A DNA stretch of 24,232 bases from Smittium mucronatum (taxonomy: Eukaryota > Kickxellomycota > Harpellomycetes > Harpellales > Legeriomycetaceae), in contig LSSL01000604.1 in NCBI GenBank assembly GCA_001953115.1, positions 1 to 24,232 on the forward strand, in the 5' to 3' direction. The notes below the pieces were generated by a model that had not been told where the DNA came from, made no database searches, and saw nothing but the letters and a program-made list of their open reading frames with translations. Shown here piece by piece: positions 13,312 through 23,208 of this stretch. Position 1 is the stretch's first letter. Each line of letters begins with the position of its first letter. The position numbers and the translations under genes are program-made.

Positions 13312-14007
13312 AAATTTGAATTATTATAATAAGAAATCTACATATTTTTATAAATTTGAATTATTATAATAAGAAATCTACATATTTTTATAAATTTGAA
13401 TTATTATAATAAGAAATCTACATATTTTTATAAATTTGAATTATTATAATAAGAAATCTACATATTTTTATAAATTTGAATTATTATAATAAGAAATCNN
13501 NNNNNNNNNNNNNNNNNNNNNNNNNNNNNNNNNNNNNNNNNNNNNNNNNNNNNNNNNNNNNNNNNNNNNNNNNNNNNNNNNNNNNNNNNNNNNNNNNNNN
13601 NNNNNNNNNNNNNNNNNNNNNNNNNNNNNNNNNNNNNNNNNNAAATTTGAATTATTATAATAAGAAATCTACATATTTTTATAAATTTGAATTATTATAA
13701 TAAGAAATCTACATATTTTTATAAATTTGAATTATTATAATAAGAAATCTACATATTTTTATAAATTTGAATTATTATAATAAGAAATCTACATATTTTT
13801 ATAAATTTGAATTATTATAATAAGAAATCTACATATTTTTATAAATTTGAATTATTATAATAAGAAATCTACATATTTTTATAAATTTGAATTATTATAA
13901 TAAGAAATCTACATATTTTTATAAATTTGAATTATTATAATAAGAAATCTACATATTTTTATAAATTTGAATTATTATAATAAGAAATCTACATATTTTT
14001 ATAAATT
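13312..14007. repeat. Tandem array of an identical 40-bp AT-rich unit, interrupted by an N gap
   Basis: The unit is exactly 40 bp, with only four G/C positions. It contains the perfect 12-bp palindrome TTATTATAATAA and the 8-bp palindrome TTTATAAA. Before the gap, units start at 13321, 13361, 13401, 13441 and 13481 (the last cut by N). After the gap, units start at 13652 and then every 40 bp to 13972, the last covering 36 bp. All visible copies look identical, which indicates recent amplification or homogenisation. Degenerate edges occur at about 13306 and 14007. Open frames across the array are artefacts of composition, because the unit is not a multiple of three. Confidence 0.98.
13499..13642. 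other. Assembly gap (144 N) inside the satellite
   Basis: 144 unspecified bases sit inside the 40-bp array. Units on the two sides are out of register by 11 bp: 13481 to 13652 is 171 bp, or four units plus 11. The N count is therefore an estimate and not a true length, unless the hidden part contains an indel or a variant unit. The real copy number is unknown and could be much larger. Confidence 0.97.
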
Positions 14008-17000
14008 CCAATTATTTATAATCATAATGTCGATATATAATGCATTCAGTTTTAAGCAATAAAAAGTGTGATTTTTTTAAATATATATATATATTAGAAG
14101 AATAGTTTTGAACTTACCATCATTCACGATACCAATTGCGAAAAACTTAAAATCATAATAGTTAGAAATTTTAGGAATTTTTTTTTTAAATTGTATAAAA
14201 TCGAATAAATAATTTTATTTATCATTTTTCTTTAATTGAAAAAATATTCAAGAAAACTCGATAAAAAAATGAAGATTATTACATAGATGAAGTAAAACAG
14301 TATTTTTAAATACCCATAAGTGAAATTTTAGAAATATTTTATAAAGAAAAAAGGAATCGGTAAGAAATTTTCAGATATTCTCAAAAATTTTAAATTAATA
14401 AATCAAAATATTTGGTTTAGAAATATGATCGATTGAGTTTCATAGAATATTTTCTTTTCATTTTATATCCTGGAATCCAAAAATTTGAAAAAAAAAAAAA
14501 TTAGCCGTCTTAATTTATTTTTACATCATCAATTAAATCAAAATATTAATTTATATGACATTTATTTGACATTGATTCATTTTTATCTCTAATATTAAAT
14601 AAAGATATTAATAAATAGCTAAATAAAACTTAATCTTATTTTAGAAAAACTAAAACGGGAATAGACTCGGATTAATTAATCAAATATTATTTATTAATTT
14701 CTTAAATTTTATTTATTATGCCCTATATTTTCTAGATTTAATTATTTTAAAATCAAACTTATTATTATAATTTTAGATTTTTAAAATAATGATTTTTTTT
14801 TCTAAAAAAATAATTTTATTATCACTTTTGCATACTTTTTCGTTAATTTATCATATATCTTTAGGGGTGGTGTATTATTTTACATCCTAATTTTCTAACT
14901 TAAGATCTAAAATCATTAAATTTGAATTGAATATTTGTGTTTGAATGATATAATATCATTTTATAAAAAAATTGGTTTAATTTATGTTAAATAAGAGATG
15001 AATTATGTATATATTTTCGAGTATTAATTGTATTTTGAGATATTTTCCTCATCATCATTTATTAATTTGAGCATCTTTCATCATGGAACGATTTTATTTA
15101 AACACCAAAAATTCAGACTAATAAATTAATGAATATTTTTTATAATAAGCTTAATACATAGTCATTGTCGATTAAAGATGACTAATTATATATAACATTT
15201 TTTTCCATATATAGCTAATATTATTATCGCTAATATTTTTTTTTTATGATTGACAGGGGGTAAAATAAAAGAAATAATTAATATGTTTTATGAATCCCAT
15301 AATTTTTCCCCCTTACAATTAAAAAAATAAAAAATACATTTTTTATTAAAATTTATCTCATCTAAATACATTTATTTTATGAAATATATGCGTTAAATTA
15401 CTCTCAGCTACTTGTAAAAATTTAGATTTTTTGAATATTAATATTTACCAATATAGGCTTCCATTTCCACGAGTTTAAAAATTAATATTATTTTATGATA
15501 TTATTTTTAAGTGGGTACGAACTCTTTTAAATGATTTTTTTCCCTGTTTATTTTAATATTTAAATTTAGTTTCAATTTCAGCTTATCAGAGTTAAATTAT
15601 TTTTAAAAAAATAACCTATGAAAAGTGAGTTTTTTTGAACTAATATCAGATTTCTATTACAAAGTATAATTTTTTTATTTGGAATCAAAAAGTTCATCTT
15701 TTCTCATAATCAATATAATATTTTTTTATGAAAGTATTCTACTAAATTTAGCCTAAGTTCTAATAAATAATTTTTTGATGGAATTTAACCGTTCTTATAA
15801 TCTATTTAAATTATAAAGAATCTAAATTTTTATTAGAAATATTTATCGAACCCATTGGCATTCTCTTGCGAGTTTAGCTGTTTAAAAAAGTTTCATAAGA
15901 GTTTCACCTTTAAAAGTAATCTCGAAATTCAGTTTTAAAATTTTTATAAAAAATTAATTTCTAGATATTTTTTTATAGTTTCTAATTTTATAGCATAATT
16001 TAGGGATAAAATTTCGATATTTACTTCATGATGCATTAAATTAACTCGTATAGAACCGATTTAAGAAATTACATGTCATTTGATAGCTATTAATATATAT
16101 TTTTAGTAGAAATATGAGCTGATGGCTTTACTTTTATATAAATAGAGTTTTAGTTATTGCTGTTTGAAAATTTATATAAATTGATTTAAATATGACACAG
16201 TTTTAAAATATTTTAAGAGGGTATTCTGATTTTTGGTTTAATTTAATTTTTTTTTTAAAAAAATCTTATTCTCCGAGATTTAAGAAAAAAATTCTTCATT
16301 ACCCACCATTTTTTTTGTAAAGAAAATTTATGAAATTAGATATAGAATCATGAAAAGCCACAAATTTTTATCAGCTTAATTATTATCAATATTTTTTTAA
16401 TTGTAAGAGATTCTCTTTAAAATGCAATTTTCATCCAATTATATAATATTTCTTAAGTTTGAAAAATAAATACTTTATTTAGATCTTGATTCTGATTTTT
16501 GTCAAAAATTAGATTTACACTACACTACTCGTAATTTTTTTTCTTATTTAGAGATATCATCGTTACTTTTATCTTATATCATTTACACTTGGAAATAATA
16601 TGAAAAAAATATTTATCTATTTTAATACAAGACATCAAATAATTATTATTTTAAAAATAGCCAGTTGTTTTTTTGCAAAAAATCAATAAATTTTTTACAT
16701 ATTGTCATTTTGGCATATCAAATAATTTTTAATAATGCTATTCTGCTCTATATTTTAATTTTTTTTCAATTGAATAACTTAGTATAATCAGCCAATGTTT
16801 TTATGCAGAACTTTTTATTCTATACTTTTTAAGGAAGTGCATGGAGGGAATATTAATTTGCCCAATAGTTATGAAATATAAAAAGGTGTGCAGAAATACG
16901 TAATTATAAACGATTCGGTATTTCAATGAGTTAATAATTGAAATTTTTATCGAATTTGTTCAAATAAATATAAATTTTTCCTCTTTTTAAATAAAAGTGG

Positions 17001-17099
17001 GTAAAAAATAATTAATTAACTTTATATGAAATTTATGAGTTAAAATATCATATGACAATGCCACTAAATAAAAAAAAAAAAGAATAAAAATAAAGTGAC

Positions 17100-17799
17100 A
17101 CATTCCAATTTTCTTAATAATACAAGAAAAACTGAATTTGTAAGTGTTGGTTATATCTACTAAAGCTTACATTGATAGTGCTCCAAAAGAGATTAATTAA
17201 ATCATTCCAGAGAACAAAAATTACTGCGATTTTTTTATGAATTTAACCAAAAAAAATATCTACGAGATATTACTGGAAATGTTCAATCTTCCAGATGTTA
17301 TCAGATAATTTTTTTTCCATAATGAATTTATTCGATCATTTAAAAAGATAAAAAATTATTTAAAAGCAAGTTTTTTTATTTCGAAATTTTACTGGTTGTA
17401 GGAGGGGGGAAGGGATGTTTTTGGTGATTACTATTTATTACCAATTAGTAATTTACAGTAGTTTTTATCAGTTTATTGTCCTGATCCCAAAACGGCAAAG
17501 TTTATTGCTTAGCCAATGGCCGGGTGGTAAGCTTTACAACTTTTATTGCCGTGAAAATTGATTATCCAATGACTTTTTCATTTTGCTTAGAATATGTTTT
17601 CTAGCAATTTTAGGGATGGAAAATTGATGAAATCAAAGACAAATATTTAGACCTAACGTTGTTTACACTAAATTATCAATATAGTTGGCTAGCTCAAGCT
17701 CATCACCCAGTTTTCGATCATCACTAATATCTACCCCTAAAAAAAAAAAACTCTTTCCCCTGGATTAATCACCTCCTGTGGATAATCATTTAGGCAAAG
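17100..17799. other. Right flank of the desert and NELF-B upstream region
   Basis: The composition returns to a moderate AT level. No gene is seen. The segment from about 17490 to 17580 has the highest GC content nearby, with two CCAAT motifs and an imperfect inverted repeat. A T-rich/C-rich stretch ends in TAG at 17791-17793, nine bases ahead of the NELF-B start codon. That could be a 3' splice site for an intron in the 5' untranslated region, although no donor can be fixed from the sequence alone. Confidence 0.5.
17513..17570 (+). promoter_or_regulatory. Two CCAAT boxes upstream of NELF-B
   Basis: CCAAT occurs at 17513-17517 (GCCAATGGC) and at 17566-17570 (ATCCAATGAC), both on the coding strand, about 285 and 232 nt before the start codon. 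They sit in a local GC peak. Binding by the HAP/NF-Y complex is a reasonable guess only. No TATA box is obvious. Confidence 0.35.
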
Positions 17800-20604
17800 A
17801 TGTCCACTTCAAATGATTACTCATCTAGGGATTTCAAAAATCACACCCCAATTGCGCTGGGAAAAGAGCAGATAAAGAAAAATTTCAATTCTGGTAATGT
17901 TCAAGATGCCATGAACGGTTTTTTCGTGGAAAATAGATTGGATTTGGAATACTCTGATTCTCTTTACTGGTTGGTGGATGAGCTCGACGTGTCTCGAACG
18001 AAGTTCCACGTAAAAGTTCTGCAAAACCTAACAAGAGAAATAATATCCGACATAAAGCAAGCTAGAAGAGAGGCCAACGATAATTTAATGTCTCTTAACG
18101 GAAATAGCGGTTCTTCAATTCATTCTCCCCTGAGCAAAAAAATTAATCTTGAATCGTTCATAAATAAATTGGAGAACTATATGGATTTGGATGAAGTTGT
18201 GGTATTAATGATAGAATTGCTGGAGCAATTGGAATACTTGACTTTACCACAAAGTTTGATTAAGGCACTTAAAAGGGATTTTTCATTATACAGACGCTGT
18301 GATGTGTCTTTAAAACGAAGAATCTGGCTTCAGGATACAGAAATACTTTTATTGGATGTGGATCAAATTTTGAACTCATACTGTGCTGACTTTACCTTGT
18401 CTACTCTTAATAAAGAAATGTCTAGGCAGGATATGTCATATGTTACTAAGATAAGGTAAAAGCATCAATAATTTCACTATCTCTGCAACTTTTATGATAT
18501 TACTCGATTTCTTACAAAAAAGGCTGTTGAGAATCAAAAAACTGTTTTTTTCCTTTGTTTTTGTTTTTTTTCAAAATTTCCAACTTATTTCTCTTAACAT
18601 AAATTTATCATCATTTTTTAATTTACATTCACGTTTTTTCTTTCGAAAATAGGCGAGAACAGCCTGATTTGTACCATATTTTCGAAATAGTTAATGGTAA
18701 CGTATCACTCTACAACATTGTTTTGGAAGCAATAGAGAAGAAGTTTAGAGCTACATTTCGCATTGAGCTGTGCACTTTTAGATTCGATTTTCTAATGATT
18801 ATGCATTACCATGATGTTAGAAAGGTATTGTTAGTCGTTTTTGTTTTTGTTTATTTTTAAATTTAAATTTATTAATTTTTTTTAACTGATATCAGATAGT
18901 CGAAAGTGACCCTGTGTATTTGCTTGCTTGGTATCTGGACTCAAGTATTATTAGACAGATGATTGAACCCAAAAAAATCAGAGAGATGGAAAGAACAATC
19001 GACTCTTATAATTCAAACACTCACGCCTTAAAGTAATTTCTGGAGAATTTTTATTTGAAGTCATCGATCAATAAAGATGTTTTTATTCACAAGTTTAATA
19101 AATTATCTAATATCAATAATTTTTCCTAAAAAATATACTCTAATAATTTTAGGTCCTTCGCTATGATGATAATTTCACCTTTCTCCCGTCATCTATTTTC
19201 TCAGAGTTGTATTGAACTAATATATAGTTCAAAATACAGGGATAGCATTAAAGTATGTACAATTTATAAAAAAAAAAATAATAATTATTTATGACCCATT
19301 CACTAATTATATATTTATATTTTTAGAGTAATTCTGAGCTCGCATGGCTCATAAAGATGATATCCCTTAGTTCAAATTTCTATTTTGTAATGGCTCCAAG
19401 TATGAAGGAATTCCCACAACTTTTGACCGAAAGGGATATTAACGCATTACACCAATTGTGCTTTGAAATATATGATCTGAAAAAGGGATTTATCGGAGTT
19501 ACTGACTTCAGCCACCTCAATTTGATTGAATATTCTGAAGTGGCTCGCCAATTGGTTTATAAGATTGTCCTTGATTTCATTGATAACGGCGAGTTTGGAA
19601 TTGTAGATGCTATGTTACCATTGATTTGGAGAGCTACAGTTAGGCTATATGGTAGGATTGATGAGGCTGATTATGAAAATCCTAGAAATAAAAGAGAGGG
19701 ATCTATAGATAAGGATAGATCCGAAATGTATTCGTCCAAGGATTCTAATTTCATTGATGACAGATCTAACCTCAACTTTGATCCAAGTGGTATCCTACCA
19801 GATCCGTCATCCATTTCTAACTTTATTGCCATCAAAAATCGATTACCATGGCAACCTCCTCAAACAAAAAGCGCATATAATGATAGCGAGGTTTGCTTCT
19901 TTGAACTTGAATCTTTCGTACAAAGTTTAATAACAACAATTACCAGCAGTAAAGCTATGGTCACAAAACTATTGAATTCTGGAGCTATGAGCAATAGACT
20001 TTTTATGTTCATGGAAAAATATGCTAGGGTCAATTCATTTGGCCATTTACAATTTTTAAGACTTATTGAAAAAATATCTTTAATCTTGTCTGTTGCAATG
20101 TCTGATGCTTTTATCAATACCAGCTTAAAAGCCGAAAATAGCCAATCAAAACAAGATAATGGTTTGTTCGTTACTGAAATGTCAAAATCCAGCTCTTCTA
20201 ATGGAGCTTTCGGGAGCCCCAACCTTTCTAGTAATACTGGCTCGGGAAGCGGGTGGCTGGCCTCTGAAACTGGGGCGAGTCGCAGTACTAGCAGTGGTTG
20301 GAATAGCTCAACCTCAACAGCCCCTCAATTTGGAGCTAACGATGATAGCACAAAACCAACTCGGGTTGCCAATGCTATTGATGCGGATATGCCTATTATT
20401 GACATGCTTGGCGCTGCAAACTTAGCCTTTAGATATTCCGAACGTCTAGCTGCCTATGGATCCGTAGACGAATACAGTTATAGCGAATTGGTCAATGCCT
20501 ACAATAAATTGATTGCTAGTTCTCCAGCAAATGCCTTTAATTTCAGAATCAGCAGATTAAATTGTCCTCAAATCAATACTTTTTTCAAAATCTCATTTGA
20601 TTGA
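17800..20604 (+). CDS. NELFB: Negative elongation factor subunit B (NELF-B / COBRA1), 5 exons
   Basis: Exons 17800-18455, 18653-18824, 18896-19032, 19153-19252 and 19327-20604 join in frame to 2343 nt (780 aa). The introns are 197, 71, 120 and 74 nt, all GT-AG. NELF-B is a nuclear HEAT-like helical scaffold of the NELF complex, which with DSIF holds RNA polymerase II in promoter-proximal pausing. Residues that recall animal NELF-B are LYRRCDVSLKRRIW (163-176), KIRRE followed by NVSLYN (about 217-240), CTFRFDFLM and HDVRK (259-276), and DP..LLAWYLDSS (281-293). The last two straddle the exon 2/3 junction, which supports the splicing. The C-terminal half is less conserved. It has a charged, disordered-looking stretch near 466-535 and a Ser/Gly-rich linker at 641-693, making the protein longer than the human one (about 580-630 aa). 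The start is the first Met after an in-frame TAG at 17791. The extreme C-terminus could differ if a further intron was missed. Confidence 0.87.
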
Positions 20605-20726
20605 TATTTAAAATGATAAAAATAGCATTTTTTTGTTAGCTAAATATTTATTTTTTAATTTAAAACAAAAAAAATTGTAAACTGATTAATAGTCATTTCA
20701 CTACTATTAGTAGTTTTTGCTATAGG
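20605..20726. other. Short convergent intergenic spacer between NELF-B and RBM25
   Basis: Only 122 bp separate the two stop codons of these tail-to-tail genes. The spacer is AT-rich and must supply 3' ends for both transcripts, which therefore probably overlap in antisense. The AATAAA for the RBM25 strand lies inside it at 20652-20647. On the NELF-B strand there are only T-rich and AT-rich tracts. Confidence 0.7.
20647..20652 (-). terminator. Possible polyadenylation signal of RBM25
   Basis: The minus strand reads AATAAA, about 75 nt past the RBM25 stop codon. The position suits a cleavage signal, but the hexamer is frequent by chance in such AT-rich DNA. Confidence 0.35.
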
Positions 20727-23025
20727 TCAAGGAAGATTCTGTGAATTTAAAAAGCTTAGCTCAGTTTCGAAAACAAGAATTCTCCACAATCTGGCAACAA
20801 ATACGGGAGCATCCTCTTCAAGGAAAATCTCAAGCTCTGAAACTAGAGATTCGGGACTGAGTCTATTATTAAGATGGCTTAGTATGAAATCCAAAATTTC
20901 TTTGAATTCAGAAACATCGCCATCTCCAGAAGAGTTTGGGTTGATTGAACCCATATATTCCTTCAATCTTTTAATAATTGTAGGCTTAATTTTCTCATTT
21001 AACATTTTCTAACGTGTAGTAATTAAATGATGGGATAATTTTATAGGAAATATAAAAGGTTAGTGGATTACCTCAGTTACAAATTCCCATTTAACATTCC
21101 AATTGAATAGGCTTTTTGGGTCCACAGGGATTCTATTAATTAGCTCTTCTAAAACCTTCCTTTCGTCAGAAACGTGTGGTTTAGTATCGTCTTTAGAAGC
21201 AGTGTCGCTAATTTGAGTCTTTATCTTTTCGGATGTAACTGTAATAAAAAAAATAAATATTAAAGGATTAGAAAAAAACAATGAATTCTAAATAAACGGT
21301 CTGGCAGCTATTACTTGTTATAATACCTTTGGTATCTTCGGAATCATTGTGAGGAATTTTAACCTCAGTGCCATTATCAAAAGTGGGTATATTTGAGATT
21401 TTTGACTCTACAGATTTAGGTGAAATGTCATTAACTGAATGTTTATTGTGGTTTTGGGTTGCTTTAGATGGTTCCACTTTAATATTAAGCTCGTCAATCT
21501 CTAGTTTGGAATCTTTTTCATCATTTTCAAGCTCTTTATCCCTGATATATTTCCTTCTAGCCCACCATCTTTCTCTGTTGCGATAATACTCATCTATTTG
21601 TTCCTTTTCTCTTTTGATATCGTCCCAGTTTCTGAGGCGAATTTCCATATCTTCACGATCGCGGGAAAACCTTTCTATTCTATCCAATTCCCTAACAATG
21701 CTTCTTTCAACCCTTTTGTGCATATCGAATTCATGATCAATCCATCTTCTTTCTTTCTGAATAAAGGATTTAATAAATTGGGATGAAAAATCAAATTAAA
21801 TATGTGAATATAAAAGGAAAAATACCTGTTTAAATATGTCTTCTTTCTCAAGAATTTTTCTTTCTCTATATCTGGACTCTTTAGATTCCTCTTCCAAGAT
21901 TTCCTGTTCCAAGCGAGAGTCGTTAGGGGCATCGGAGTACGGCATCGAAGTTGGGCTAGCAGAAGAATCTTTTTTTTGAGGAATACTTTCGGAAGAGTGT
22001 AGATCCATTGAATTTTCATTCTTCGAAATGGGACTGATTTTATTTTGAATTTGCTTGATAAGATCGATAACCATGTTTTTGACGAGTATTCTAGAAATCC
22101 TGTCCTTTTCTTTATCAGACTAAAACAGAATTAAAAAGGATAGATAAAAAAGTCATTTATAAATAAAAATTGATAAATAATCTTTTATAAAAAATGAACG
22201 AACCTCAGTGATAGTCCTAGAACTTTCGTACTTATCTAGCAAGTCCTTAATATTTTCTTCCACTTTTATCTAACAGATAAAAAAATTGATGAATATAATT
22301 TATGATAATAAAGTAAAAATTTACCACTAATCTTTTAGTATGTCCAAACTTGGTGGGGCTAGGGAGTTCTAAGCCTGCATCCTTTCCTCTAGTAAGAATT
22401 CTAAAGGCCCTTAAAGTTCCATCTAATTCCTTATATTCACAAAAGCCAAAACCCTTTGGGGTACCCTCAGCATCAGCTAATCTGTTCCAGGATTTAACTT
22501 CGCCACAAGTCTAAAAGGGAGAAAAAAAAGATAAGATTCAAGAGTTAAAAAAGCGGAACATTTGTAAACTTTAACCTGTAGGAGAGATTCTATCCACTTA
22601 TCTGTTATTCCCTCTGGAATGCTCCCAACGAAAATAGAAGTAGAAATTTGATTAGGTGCAGGTAATGGAGGTTGTGTAGGAGTAATCGGGGTGAATTGAG
22701 AAAGATTTGGGACGTATTTGAGTGGAGGCCTGTAAACTAAAGAAGGGGGGAAATGGCCTTGAGGGATCATCGGAGAAGGTGAGTTTGGATAGATGGATTG
22801 ATTGGCCACTCCTGGAGGCACTGGAGGAATAACATTCGAAGGAATTGTTTGTGGGAAATTCTGTGGTGGCAAATTTGGCCTTTGCACTGGTAGCCTGGGA
22901 TTAAAATTTCCTGGAGGTTCACCAGGTACTATCCAAGACGGAAAAATTAATTGTAAAAACAGTAAAGAAGATGAGCATAATGAGATTTAAATCTTACCAT
23001 AATGCGGTGCACCATATCCGCTCAT
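20727..23025 (-). CDS. RBM25: RNA-binding splicing factor RBM25 (RRM + PWI), 8 exons
   Basis: Exons on the minus strand are 23025-22998, 22928-22576, 22510-22325, 22269-22204, 22119-21826, 21756-21327, 21238-21072 and 21008-20727. They join to 1806 nt (601 aa). RBM25 (related to yeast Snu71) works in the nucleus with U1 snRNP and LUC7-type proteins in 5' splice-site choice. Domains in order: a Pro-rich leader (about 10-105); an RRM with RNP2 IFVGSI (108-113) and RNP1 KGFGFCEY (146-153); a charged Ser/Glu region; an Arg/Glu/Asp-rich helix (310-400); and a C-terminal PWI fold (about 496-590) introduced by ELINRIP and ending WRILVFETE, as in the animal protein. Oddities: the charged middle is much shorter than in human RBM25 (843 aa in all), and the PWI tripeptide reads PTI (517-519). 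Intron 4 starts GTTCGT and intron 2 GTTAAA, both weak donors. The introns are 69, 65, 55, 84, 69, 88 and 63 nt. Confidence 0.93.
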
Positions 23026-23203
23026 TTTTAGGCTTCTGTTATTTTGCTAGTTTAAAAGGATTTAAACTCAACACCAAATGATCTATTGTAATAAATGCAT
23101 GATTTTTTGAATGCAGTCCTTTCAAGATCGAAAGGAAAATTTTCAGACATTCCACAATCAATAAAATTCATTTTCTGCGTTAATCTAAAATAGTTTGGTT
23201 GCT

Positions 23204-23208
23204 ATTGG
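23204..23208 (-). promoter_or_regulatory. CCAAT box upstream of RBM25
   Basis: ATTGG on the plus strand gives CCAAT (in AACCAATAGC) on the RBM25 coding strand, about 180 nt before the start codon. This is nearly the same distance as the CCAAT box before LSG1. A HAP/NF-Y site is possible; the evidence is motif plus position only. Confidence 0.37.

Larger units (their letters stand above)
10900..17100. other. Extremely AT-rich 6.2-kb core with a central satellite; candidate centromere
   Basis: Between about 10900 and 17100 the composition drops to roughly 10-20% GC per line, against 25-38% on either side, with fairly sharp edges. No gene is supportable: open frames are few and biased to Ile, Lys, Phe and Asn, as expected from composition alone. 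A 40-bp tandem array (13312-14007) lies near the midpoint. Short AT-rich, gene-free regions with a central tandem array resemble small regional centromeres of some AT-rich eukaryotes such as Plasmodium, but that comparison is an inference. Alternatives are a replication origin, a matrix attachment region, a mutated transposon relic, or inserted mitochondrial DNA. Boundaries are by eye, good to about 200 bp. Confidence 0.55.

Noticed and set aside
13476..13700. Open frame across the satellite and N gap
   Set aside because: It depends on unspecified bases and on a 40-bp non-coding repeat whose unit is not a multiple of three.
13312..14007. CRISPR array
   Set aside because: The 40-bp units are directly adjacent, with no unique spacers, in a eukaryotic, intron-containing context. 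It is a plain tandem satellite.
15840..15890. tRNA-like B-box fragment (TCGAACCC)
   Set aside because: The full B-box consensus, an A-box partner and a foldable cloverleaf are missing.
4463..17799. Transposable element or provirus in the gene desert
   Set aside because: I looked for long terminal repeats, terminal inverted repeats and reverse-transcriptase or transposase motifs and saw none. A heavily decayed element cannot be excluded without a search.
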